From positions 1-64,000 of the forward strand of contig NZ_CALEYG010000022.1 of NCBI RefSeq assembly GCF_937924975.1: 64,000 nucleotides of DNA, given 5' to 3'. The DNA is from an uncultured Stomatobaculum sp. GTDB lineage: Bacteria > Bacillota > Clostridia > Lachnospirales > Lachnospiraceae. A program made the position numbers and the translations under genes. The notes beneath the pieces were generated by a model. It did no database searches, was not told the origin of the DNA, and was given only the letters and a program-made list of their open reading frames with translations. This document shows positions 1 through 7,543 of this stretch, one piece after another; position 1 is the stretch's first letter; every line of letters starts with the position of its first letter.

Positions 1-1
1 T

Positions 2-45
2 AAAACCCTCCTTACTGTGACACTTTCGTGTCCAGTAAAGAGGGT
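2..45 (-). terminator. Long hairpin terminator at the end of the polysaccharide operon
   Basis: On the minus strand, about 24 bases after the gtrA-like stop codon, arms ACCCTC..TACTG..ACAC and GTGT..CAGTA..GAGGGT fold around a GAAA tetraloop. They are followed by T residues that run to the window edge. This is what an intrinsic terminator closing the long leftward operon would look like. The T-tract length cannot be judged because the window ends here. Confidence 0.7.
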
Positions 46-68
46 ACATATCAAACAGCGATTTTTAC

Positions 69-542
69 TCAGTCGTTCTTTTTGAACACATAGAACTTAC
101 TGATGATATAGTTCGAAACGATTACAAAAATCTGCGCTGCGAGTTTCACCCCAATTCGGTTCCAGTGCAGACTCACGATGAAAATTCCCAGAATCAATTC
201 CTCCAGAAGTAAGGTCAATAACCTCCCACCAAAAAATCCGGCAAGCTGTGCAAGCAAGCCCTTCGCGGAATCTGTCTCTGCCTCAAATACCCAAGTCTTA
301 TTGGTGATAAACTGAAACAGGACACAAATCACCCAGTCGACGACATTCGCAAACAAGTCACCCCAGCCTAGCTTCTTAGTGAAGAAGACAAAGAGGCTCA
401 GGTTAAGGAAAACCGCCAGCCCGCCGAAGAAGAGGTAAAGGAGTACCTCCTTGTGTTTGCTGTACCAGGGCTTCAAAATCCGCAACCCCGGTAAGCCCAT
501 TATGCGGTCAAAAATATCCTCGTGAATGGTTTCCGATTGCAT
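69..542 (-). CDS. GtrA family membrane protein (putative polyprenyl-phosphate-sugar flippase)
   Basis: 157 residues with four hydrophobic segments (about 35-57, 63-80, 98-120, 125-148), the size and layout of the GtrA/DPMS family. Members are thought to flip polyprenyl-phosphate-linked monosaccharides across the cytoplasmic membrane for use by an outward-facing transferase. The start has AGAGGAG eight bases upstream. It lies 12 bases after the GT-C-type gene, and a GT2 gene of the GtrB type lies three genes upstream, so the classical Gtr trio is present. Base composition is visibly AT-richer than the genes beyond 8 kb, which suggests acquisition. It is the last gene of the operon. Family assignment is firm; the substrate is unknown. 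Confidence 0.85.
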   Translation of the reverse strand: MQSETIHEDIFDRIMGLPGLRILKPWYSKHKEVLLYLFFGGLAVFLNLSLFVFFTKKLGWGDLFANVVDWVICVLFQFITNKTWVFEAETDSAKGLLAQLAGFFGGRLLTLLLEELILGIFIVSLHWNRIGVKLAAQIFVIVSNYIISKFYVFKKND

Positions 543-554
543 GAAAATCTCCTC

Positions 555-2324
555 TCAGTGGATAGCCTCCTCAGCCTTTTTGCCAAACAAGGCCTTTAAT
601 TCTCCGTAAAACAAAATCGTATATAATACCATACCGGTCTTCGCAATTGTCATAAGTGAAGAAGTAATTTTAATTCCCTCTTCTGTTCCTGCCATACTTT
701 GCTCTAACTGCGTAAAGAAACCGACATGTCCGAAGTAACTGACAGCCGAGGTAATATCACCGATTCTCATCAGAACGACATCCGCCAAAATCAATGCCGA
801 GAATCCCCAGATAAGCAAACGCCGCAATGCATCATCCTCGCGAAGCAAAAGATAAACAAAGGCAGGAAAAGTCAGAATATATACGGAGGGTGTTGCAAGT
901 ATCGTCGCACTGAAGAGAAGCACTATCGCTGCATTTAACAGCAGTGCTCCGAATAACAATTCGCTCCGGCTGACAGTCGATTTTAAGTGCAGTGCAGCCA
1001 GGGAAAACAGCAATATCAGAGCAAACAGAGTGATATACAAATACACCCCTTGCACATATTGAAAAACGGAGAACCAGATCCTATCGCTCTGTTTATTCTG
1101 CGATAAAAAGATTCCTATGCTGGGATTGATTACATAAACATTTGCAATTCCAAGCACCAGTGTCTCCAAAAAAAGTACTGCATTGACCAGTTCTCCTCTT
1201 CTCTGCCAGATTAAAACAAAGTAAACCAGCAAACAAGCCGGAGCCATCATCAGGTTCTGCATCTTGCAAAAACAGCCCAGTGCTGCAAGGACGGAGCCGA
1301 TTGCCTGATTCTTTTTGGAACCGTTTTCCCGCAACAGTTGCAATAGTCCTTCACCGAGTAAGTACATCGGAAGAACATCCAATTGGATGTAAACAATGGC
1401 AACATAAAACACGAGCGGTGTTAAAAAGGCCTGCCAAAATTTTGTCTTTGAGACTGTCTCTAACATGCCGCAGTCCAGCATATATCCTTCTAAAGACAGA
1501 ACCATCTCCCGCATCATAAGAGCATTGCAAACTTTAAGAATAACAGCCGGTAACCAGAGTGAAGCGGTCTGCAAATAAATCGGCGCAAACCCAAAGCTAA
1601 GCAAATTGGGAATTGCATATAGCAAAAGCATCACCGGATTATAGGGATAAGAATTGAACTCAAAAAAATGCACTTCAATCTCACGCAGATTCTGAATTTG
1701 GTAGATGTCCCCTCCTGACGCAAACTGTGACATCATTCGAGTGATACTCGGCAAATCAACGCCGGGCGCCACCACAAAACTGATCAGCAGAATAATCCCC
1801 AATAAAGTCCATTGCTTCTTCGTCCAAGGTGTTTGTTTTTTGCTGCGGTAATAAAAGCAGGTCGCAAACTGTGCCAGTGTATAGTTCTTTTTCTTTGCAA
1901 ACAGCAAGACAAGCGCCAGACAGATATTAAGTGCTAAGAATATTCCTGCCTGTTTCGGAATTGCATTATGGATGACCACATCATACATCCCTTGATATGT
2001 GTACGGATGCAGTTTCTCCAAATTCAAAACCGTGACCGGTACAGTCGCACTTGCCGTTTCCTTCGGAATATCTATTTCTACGGCTTCGTCAATGTGATAT
2101 AAATCGCTGTGCACTCGCCCTTTTCCCTCATTCGAAAAAGTAATCTTGCGATATCCTTCACGATCATTCACATATCCGACATACCGATTGTCAACCTTCT
2201 CCACCAGCACATTGCAACTCGGCACAATAAGCTGCACCAGATAGAAAAAGACCAGTTCCAAGAGTAAGAGTAATGCGAGGCGCTGCCATAAGCCCGCCTT
2301 CTTTTGTTTCGTCTGTTGTTTCAT
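555..2324 (-). CDS. Polytopic membrane protein, probable GT-C fold glycosyltransferase
   Basis: 589 residues from ATG 2324. One N-terminal membrane segment (about 13-31) is followed by an extracytoplasmic stretch of about 80 residues and then some ten more membrane segments. This is the plan of GT-C mannosyl/glucosyl transferases that use polyprenyl-phosphate sugars outside the membrane. No catalytic motif was pinned down, so the activity is inferred from topology and from its GtrA neighbour. An in-frame ATG at 2366 would add 14 residues, but it sits in the loop of an 11-bp hairpin (2354-2380) and lacks an SD; neither start has a good SD. The DNA is AT-rich compared with the rest of the window. 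Confidence 0.6.
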   Translation of the reverse strand: MKQQTKQKKAGLWQRLALLLLLELVFFYLVQLIVPSCNVLVEKVDNRYVGYVNDREGYRKITFSNEGKGRVHSDLYHIDEAVEIDIPKETASATVPVTVLNLEKLHPYTYQGMYDVVIHNAIPKQAGIFLALNICLALVLLFAKKKNYTLAQFATCFYYRSKKQTPWTKKQWTLLGIILLISFVVAPGVDLPSITRMMSQFASGGDIYQIQNLREIEVHFFEFNSYPYNPVMLLLYAIPNLLSFGFAPIYLQTASLWLPAVILKVCNALMMREMVLSLEGYMLDCGMLETVSKTKFWQAFLTPLVFYVAIVYIQLDVLPMYLLGEGLLQLLRENGSKKNQAIGSVLAALGCFCKMQNLMMAPACLLVYFVLIWQRRGELVNAVLFLETLVLGIANVYVINPSIGIFLSQNKQSDRIWFSVFQYVQGVYLYITLFALILLFSLAALHLKSTVSRSELLFGALLLNAAIVLLFSATILATPSVYILTFPAFVYLLLREDDALRRLLIWGFSALILADVVLMRIGDITSAVSYFGHVGFFTQLEQSMAGTEEGIKITSSLMTIAKTGMVLYTILFYGELKALFGKKAEEAIH

Positions 2325-2353
2325 GCTCTTCGTTGTAAGCCCCCTCACGACTA

Positions 2354-2380
2354 AGAGAGATGGCATTTCGCCATCTCTCT
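2354..2380 (-). other. Perfect 11-bp RNA hairpin between rfbG and the GT-C gene
   Basis: AGAGAGATGGC and GCCATCTCTCT pair around a five-base loop, just after the rfbG stop codon at 2386. There is no T-run after the stem, so it is not a standard terminator. It could stabilise the 3' end of the upstream message or control translation of the downstream gene, whose alternative ATG (2366) lies in the loop. Confidence 0.55.
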
Positions 2381-2385
2381 AAATT

Positions 2386-3462
2386 TTACTTTACGGAGAG
2401 AAAATTTCGAATCTGCTCTTCCGTCACCGCATTCAAATCCTTGCCCTCAGCCCAGGCCTGATACCAATGAACGGTCTCACCGACCGCCTGATCTACATGC
2501 CAAATAGGTGCCCAGCCAAAGCTCTTTTTGAGCTTTGCGCAGTCAAGCTTCAGGAAACCCGCCTCGTGCGGCGCATTGGCCTCGGCCACATTCTTCCAAG
2601 ATGCCGGCTCACCCCAGTGCTTCACAAAGAGATCCGCGAGTTCTCCGGTGCTCACGCAGTCGCAGTCATCCGGTCCTACATTGTAATAGCCCGCATACTT
2701 TGCTTCCTTCGCCTGCTGCATCACAATCATGAGATACGCGTAGAGCGGCTCCAGCACATGCTGGTAGGGACGGGTCGAATAGGGATTCCGAAGTTCCACT
2801 GCCTCTCCCTTTACCGTTGCCCGCACGCAGTCCGGGATAATTCTGTCCTTCGCGAAATCACCGCCGCCAATCACATTGCCCGCGCGCGCGGTGGAAATGC
2901 GCATTGCACCCGGCTCCGAGAAAAAGGACTTTTGGTAGGAGTGGGTCACCAGCTCCGAGCAGCTCTTCGAATTCGAGTAGGGATCGTAGCCGTCCAGCTT
3001 CTCATCCTCGGTAAAACCGTGATTCGCCTGCTCCGGGTTCTCATAGACCTTATCGGTTGTCACGTTGAGGAAACTCTCCACACCGCCGAGTTCCCGCACG
3101 ACCTCGAGGAGGTTCACGGTGCCCATCACGTTGGTCTCGTAGGTCTCACGCGGATAGCGGTAGGACTCTCTGACCAGAGGCTGCGCCGCGAGATGCAGTA
3201 CGCAGTCCGGCTTTGCCTCCCGAACAGCCTCCTTGAGACGGGCAAAGTCACGGATGTCCGCGATTGTCGAATGCATCTTATCCTGTAAATCGAGGAGCGA
3301 GAACAAATCCGGATCACTCGCCGGCTGCAGCGCATAGCCATAGACTTCCGCGCCGAGCAGGCGGAGCATAACCGAAATCCAGCTTCCCTTAAAACCGGTG
3401 TGACCGGTCAAAAACACGCGCTTTCCCGCGTAAAACCGCTTCATATCCTCTGTATAGTTCAT
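2386..3462 (-). CDS. rfbG: CDP-glucose 4,6-dehydratase
   Basis: 358-residue SDR-family NAD-binding enzyme converting CDP-glucose to CDP-4-keto-6-deoxyglucose. The Rossmann motif is GHTGFKGSW near residue 16, the T-D-K catalytic segment is at NVTTDKVYEN, and the conserved Y-x-x-x-K is seen as YSNSK. The family's typical DGYDPYSNSK signature is present. ATG 3462 was chosen over an upstream in-frame start because it begins the conserved fold and follows the rfbF stop by two bases. RfbF, which makes its substrate, is encoded immediately upstream, so the two steps are translationally coupled. Symbol and function are secure. Confidence 0.95.
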   Translation of the reverse strand: MNYTEDMKRFYAGKRVFLTGHTGFKGSWISVMLRLLGAEVYGYALQPASDPDLFSLLDLQDKMHSTIADIRDFARLKEAVREAKPDCVLHLAAQPLVRESYRYPRETYETNVMGTVNLLEVVRELGGVESFLNVTTDKVYENPEQANHGFTEDEKLDGYDPYSNSKSCSELVTHSYQKSFFSEPGAMRISTARAGNVIGGGDFAKDRIIPDCVRATVKGEAVELRNPYSTRPYQHVLEPLYAYLMIVMQQAKEAKYAGYYNVGPDDCDCVSTGELADLFVKHWGEPASWKNVAEANAPHEAGFLKLDCAKLKKSFGWAPIWHVDQAVGETVHWYQAWAEGKDLNAVTEEQIRNFLSVK

Positions 3463-3464
3463 CT

Positions 3465-4235
3465 TTACCACCGCTTCCAGGGAGCCTTGCCTTCGTCCCA
3501 AAGTGTCTCGAGTTTTTCTTTTTCTCTCTGTGTGTCCATGCACTGCCAGAAACCATCGTGCGCATAACCGAAGAGCTGTCCCTCCGCCGCGAGCTTCCGC
3601 ATGGGCTCCTGCTCGAGCACAGTCGCATCGCCCTCCAGATAGTCGAAGACCTTCGGTTCCAGAACCATGAAGCCGCCGTTGATGATGGCCGCATCCTCAT
3701 CGTTCTTCTCGCGGAAGGAGAGAATCTGCCCGTTCTCATCTTTCTCAAGCACACCCTTCTGCTGCGCAAGGCTTACAGTCGTCATGGTAGCAATTCCGCC
3801 GTGCTGCTCGTGAAAGGCGAGAAGTGCATTGAGATCCACGTCCGCCACACCGTCTCCGTAGGTGAGCAAAAAGCGCTCGTTCTCCAGATATTGCTTTGCG
3901 CGCAAGACTCTGCCGCCGGTCATGGTGTTGAGGCCGGTATCCAGAATGGTGACTTTCCAATTCTCGCCCTTCTTGTCATGCACTTGCATCTCGTTGGTTG
4001 CGAGGTCAAAGGTGATATCCGAATTGTGAAGGAAGTAGTCCGCAAAATACTCCTTAATCACGTACTGCTTGTATCCGCCCAGAATAATGAATTCCTTGTA
4101 GCCAAAGCTCGAGTAGTACTTCATGATATGCCAGAGGATGGGCTGTCCGCCGATCTCAATCATCGGCTTCGGCTTCAGATAGCTCTCCTCGGAAATTCTT
4201 GTTCCAAATCCGCCCGCAAGTATGACGACCTTCAT
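3465..4235 (-). CDS. rfbF: Glucose-1-phosphate cytidylyltransferase
   Basis: 256 residues, the usual length of the family. It makes CDP-glucose from CTP and glucose 1-phosphate. The nucleotidyltransferase signature LAGGFGTRISEE begins at residue 6, KPMIEIGGQPILWHIMK follows, and the metal-binding GDGVADVD lies near residue 129. The start has GAGGAGGG seven bases upstream. It forms the first committed step of the CDP-deoxysugar branch together with rfbG just downstream. The product probably feeds the surface glycan made by the rest of the operon. Confidence 0.95.
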   Translation of the reverse strand: MKVVILAGGFGTRISEESYLKPKPMIEIGGQPILWHIMKYYSSFGYKEFIILGGYKQYVIKEYFADYFLHNSDITFDLATNEMQVHDKKGENWKVTILDTGLNTMTGGRVLRAKQYLENERFLLTYGDGVADVDLNALLAFHEQHGGIATMTTVSLAQQKGVLEKDENGQILSFREKNDEDAAIINGGFMVLEPKVFDYLEGDATVLEQEPMRKLAAEGQLFGYAHDGFWQCMDTQREKEKLETLWDEGKAPWKRW

Positions 4236-4250
4236 GGTTCCCTCCTCTTG

Positions 4251-4982
4251 TTATGCGCGCTTACTGTCAAAGGATTTCATGCGCTTCCGAATCTCCGCAA
4301 AGTTACGAATCGACTGCATTCCGATTTGGAAAATGCGCCGCACATTCATGTAATTCTTTCCGCCCTGACGCGGCTGGAAGGTCACGGTGCGGTAGCACAC
4401 TTTCTCGTGGTATTTTGAAAAGCAAGCTGCGAGTATCGCGTTCGGCAGATTGAAATCCGCCGGCATAAGATCCAGATACTTGGCAACCACAGAACTCTTC
4501 ATGAGACGGAACGGTGCATTGGCATCCGGCACAAAGGTACCGAAGAAGATTTTCAGATAGACGCGCAGTACGTTCTCAACGACCTTGCGCCCCATACCGT
4601 CTCCGCGCTTCTTGCGGTCGCCCATAATGACATCATATTTTTCACGCAACTTCCAGAAGGCCGCAAATTCCGCCGGAACCGTCTGACCGTCCGAGTCGGT
4701 CTGGAAAATCCAATCCGCACCGTGCTCAATCGCATAGCGATATAATAAAATGACCTTTGTGCCGTGATCTGTTCCGGGCTTCGGAATCACCACCAGCTTC
4801 TCATACTGCTTCTGCAATTCATAGAGCACTTCCAAAGTCTTATCCTTAGAACCGCCGTCCGAAATGACCATTCTGGAATCCTCACTCCCGTTTTCCAGAA
4901 TCGGATACCATTCCGCCACAACCTCTCGGATATTTGCCTCTTCATTGTAGGCCGGCATCACAATATATAACGTGTCTCTCAT
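4251..4982 (-). CDS. Glycosyltransferase family 2, dolichyl-phosphate-mannose-synthase-like
   Basis: 243 residues with a GT-A fold N-terminus: VMPAYNEEANIREVV near residue 8, ISDGGSKDKT for nucleotide binding, and the DxD-type QTDSDGQTVP near residue 96. It resembles the soluble GtrB/DPM1 branch that charges polyprenyl phosphate with a sugar, but no C-terminal membrane helices are visible. With the GtrA-like and GT-C-like genes at the operon end it would complete a Gtr-type side-chain system. It could instead act directly on the lipid-linked chain. The nucleotide-sugar donor cannot be read from sequence. Confidence 0.8.
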   Translation of the reverse strand: MRDTLYIVMPAYNEEANIREVVAEWYPILENGSEDSRMVISDGGSKDKTLEVLYELQKQYEKLVVIPKPGTDHGTKVILLYRYAIEHGADWIFQTDSDGQTVPAEFAAFWKLREKYDVIMGDRKKRGDGMGRKVVENVLRVYLKIFFGTFVPDANAPFRLMKSSVVAKYLDLMPADFNLPNAILAACFSKYHEKVCYRTVTFQPRQGGKNYMNVRRIFQIGMQSIRNFAEIRKRMKSFDSKRA

Positions 4983-4991
4983 ACTCTCCCC

Positions 4992-6125
4992 TCACTGCAG
5001 TTCGCGTGCCAAGTCAAGCGCTCTGCGAATTGCCTGATCCATATTGTAGTACTTAAACTCCGCGAGGCGTCCCGCAAACGCAAGTCCCTTGACCTGCTTT
5101 GCCTCCTCGTAATACTTCTGAAACAGCTCCTGACTCTCTTCGGTCAGCACCGGATAGTAGGGCTCCATCGCCTCGCCCTGCTTGTAGGGCAAGGGATATT
5201 CCACGGCATAGGTGGTTCCTCTGACCTCCTGCACCGGGAGCTTCTTGTACTCCGTGATGCGCGTAAAGCCCTCCGCCTGCGGGTAAGCAACCACCGGCAT
5301 ATCCTGGAAGCTGTCAATGTCCTCGTGCTTCCACACAAAACGCAGCGAACGGTAGGGTAACTTGCCGTGCTTGCATCCAAAAAGTTCATCCAGAGCGCCG
5401 GTAAAGATTAAGACACCGTCCAGCGGCTTATCGCCGTCCATGACCTGATTGTCCCGAATCGAGAAGCGATCCAGCGCCTCCTCATTCAGGCGAAGTTCAA
5501 TGCCCGGGGTCTTCAAGAGATTTTCGATGAACTCCATGTAACCCTTGACCGGCATTGCCTGATACTTGTCGCTGAAATACTTGCTGCCGTAGGAGAAGAG
5601 AATGGGCACACGCTTAAAAATCTGGCGATCCACCTTCTCGGGATCTATGCCCCACTGCTTTGCGGTGTAGGGCTTATAGTCCTTCTCGTAAAGGAAGTCC
5701 GCAAAGCGTCTCACGTAGCTATCCTGACTTTCCAGCATTTCTAAGACCGTCGCCGAAGCACGGTCGCCGAACTCTGCCTTGATATGCGCCTTAATCTCCT
5801 CTGCTTCCTCCGGGAAGAAGGTATCCACGGAGCTAAAGTCAAAGGAGGTCGGAACGCACTTGCCGTCCATCACCGATCCGCAGACCAGGTTAAAGTCCTT
5901 GAGCTCGCAGTTGTCGCTCACATAGCGATAGACCTCATCGTCATTGGTGTGGAAGATGTGCGGTCCGTAGTGATGCACATGAATACCGTATTCATCGTCA
6001 TAGTCATAGACATTTCCGCCCGCATGCGCGCGGCGCTCCAGTACCTGCACCGTATTTCCTTTTTTGGCGAGCTCTGCCGCCAACACAGCGCCTACAATGC
6101 CGCTGCCCACAATATAGTATTTCAT
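4992..6125 (-). CDS. glf: UDP-galactopyranose mutase
   Basis: 377-residue flavoenzyme interconverting UDP-galactopyranose and UDP-galactofuranose. The FAD-binding motif is VGSGIVGAVLA at residues 6-16, followed by the family signature GGNVYDYDDEYGIHVHHYGPHIFHT, given here only as positions 37-61. The C-terminal substrate loop includes RITEYKKLP and the conserved FAGRLAEFKYYNMDQ. It overlaps the upstream reductase stop by one base (TGATG), so the two are co-translated. The gene predicts galactofuranose in the surface polymer. Length and motifs match the bacterial family throughout. Confidence 0.96.
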   Translation of the reverse strand: MKYYIVGSGIVGAVLAAELAKKGNTVQVLERRAHAGGNVYDYDDEYGIHVHHYGPHIFHTNDDEVYRYVSDNCELKDFNLVCGSVMDGKCVPTSFDFSSVDTFFPEEAEEIKAHIKAEFGDRASATVLEMLESQDSYVRRFADFLYEKDYKPYTAKQWGIDPEKVDRQIFKRVPILFSYGSKYFSDKYQAMPVKGYMEFIENLLKTPGIELRLNEEALDRFSIRDNQVMDGDKPLDGVLIFTGALDELFGCKHGKLPYRSLRFVWKHEDIDSFQDMPVVAYPQAEGFTRITEYKKLPVQEVRGTTYAVEYPLPYKQGEAMEPYYPVLTEESQELFQKYYEEAKQVKGLAFAGRLAEFKYYNMDQAIRRALDLARELQ

Positions 6126-7048
6126 CAGTCTCTCCCCATATCCCCGCGCACGCGGTCTATCACTCTGCTGATTCCTGTTTCAAAGTCTATCTTCGGTTCA
6201 AAGCCTGTATCCCGCTTGATATCCGTCAAGTCAATGCAGGAGCAGGGCAACCTGTCGCTGTTGTACGGAATCTCGCCTATGCCGAGCGGCAAAGACGGAT
6301 CAATCTTCTGGTGGATGATGCGAATATAATTTCGGAGCGGCCAGTTGTCTCCGTGGCCGATTGCATAGACCGCGCCGTCCTTTCCCCTCTCGCCGACCGC
6401 AATCAGCGCGGAGACCACATCGTCGATATAGACATAATCCCAGAGCTGCTCAAGCTTGGTGAGTGAGGGCTTCTCGCGATGTAAAAGCTTATCGATGGTG
6501 TAGAAAATAACATTGTTATCCCGGCGATCCGCCGCATAAATACCGGCAATAATCGTGTAGATAAAGTCAATGTCGTTTCTCGACGCAAAGTCGCTGCAGA
6601 GATAGCGAAGGGCTATCTTGGCGGCACCGTAGGCATTGTTCGGCGAGGGCACGGCATCCTTGTTGAGCGGCTTCCCGTAGTAAAGATACTCATTCGTGGA
6701 GCCCGGGAAGATAATCTTCCGTATGCCGATTGCGATTGCGAGCTTCATGCAATCCAGAGACATGTTCACATTTCCGATTTGAATGTCCAGCTCATTCCGG
6801 ACTTCCGGCTTCACGCCGTTCCAGGCAAAGTGATACATCACATCGATATCCACCGGAAAATCCGCAATGTGATTTAAAATCTGGTTGAGGTCAAGACTGT
6901 AGACATGCAGCTTGGGATCCTCTTCTCCGCGGTAGATGTTGTGACCGGGATAGACAATTGCATAGACCTCTACCCCCTGCTTAAGCAAGCCTCTGATTAA
7001 ATTTCTCCCGATAAAACCGTCTGCACCTGTCACCAGAACTTTTTTCAT
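6125..7048 (-). CDS. NAD-dependent epimerase/reductase, probable CDP-4-keto-6-deoxyhexose reductase
   Basis: 307-residue extended SDR. The cofactor motif GADGFIGRNL is at residues 8-17, the catalytic serine region is FPGSTNEY, and YGAAK supplies the Y-x-x-x-K pair. It resembles the CDP-sugar reductases (RfbJ/RfbS type) that act after RfbF/RfbG, which are encoded in the same operon. No RfbH-type 3-dehydratase gene is in the window, so the product may be a CDP-6-deoxyhexose rather than a 3,6-dideoxyhexose. That substrate assignment is inference. A 99-base gap separates it from the gene upstream, the widest gap inside the cluster. Confidence 0.75.
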   Translation of the reverse strand: MKKVLVTGADGFIGRNLIRGLLKQGVEVYAIVYPGHNIYRGEEDPKLHVYSLDLNQILNHIADFPVDIDVMYHFAWNGVKPEVRNELDIQIGNVNMSLDCMKLAIAIGIRKIIFPGSTNEYLYYGKPLNKDAVPSPNNAYGAAKIALRYLCSDFASRNDIDFIYTIIAGIYAADRRDNNVIFYTIDKLLHREKPSLTKLEQLWDYVYIDDVVSALIAVGERGKDGAVYAIGHGDNWPLRNYIRIIHQKIDPSLPLGIGEIPYNSDRLPCSCIDLTDIKRDTGFEPKIDFETGISRVIDRVRGDMGRD

Positions 7049-7147
7049 CTCATTGTCTCTCTTTCACCGACATTCACACTGATCAAACCTTTCAGTCAGG
7101 CTTAATTCTTTGCCACAGCACCCCTTAGAGCAAGTGCTGTACCGCTC

Positions 7148-7534
7148 TTATTTTCGTCTTGCAAATTGCAGGACATTGAGAAGCAGGGAGAGTAACACCG
7201 CCGCATACAAAAAACCGTTAATCGGCGTGAATGCCGCCTTCATGCTGCCGTCTTCCTTATACTCTTTGCCGTTCACATAGAGCTTGCCGTCCACATAGAC
7301 ACCGCCGTAGCGGTCCACGGAGACCACAGCCTTGCCGTTCTCATCGACAACCTTGACGCCTCTTCCGCTCTCGCCCGGGCTCACGACGATCCAGTCATCG
7401 CTTCCGCCGTTGTCATTCGGCTGCTGCTGCACGCTTACATTGCCCGCCGTGCCGAAATCCTGTACTTCCGCTGCGTAGACCGGCGTCGCCGCGAGCGTCG
7501 CCAGCAAGAACGCCATCGCTATTTTTTTCTTCAT
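7148..7534 (-). CDS. Small secreted or membrane-anchored protein of unknown function
   Basis: 128 residues. A Sec signal peptide (KKKIAMAFLLATLAATPVYAAE) covers residues 2-23 with an AxA-type cleavage site. A glycine- and asparagine-rich stretch follows, then a short beta-rich section with VDENGKAVVSVDRYGG and VDGKLYVNGK, and a C-terminal hydrophobic segment (108-124) ending in ARRK. The ending suggests a stop-transfer anchor with the bulk outside. Its SD is GAGGGAGA. It sits in the sugar cluster, ten bases after the HAD gene. No family was recognised; a structural or assembly role at the cell surface is only a guess. Confidence 0.7.
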   Translation of the reverse strand: MKKKIAMAFLLATLAATPVYAAEVQDFGTAGNVSVQQQPNDNGGSDDWIVVSPGESGRGVKVVDENGKAVVSVDRYGGVYVDGKLYVNGKEYKEDGSMKAAFTPINGFLYAAVLLSLLLNVLQFARRK

Positions 7535-7543
7535 TGCTCTCCC

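Noticed and set aside
7049..7147. Possible terminator in the widest gap of the glycan cluster
   Set aside because: A CAGCAC/GTGCTG stem is present but is weak and lacks a T-tract; no clear promoter boxes were found either.
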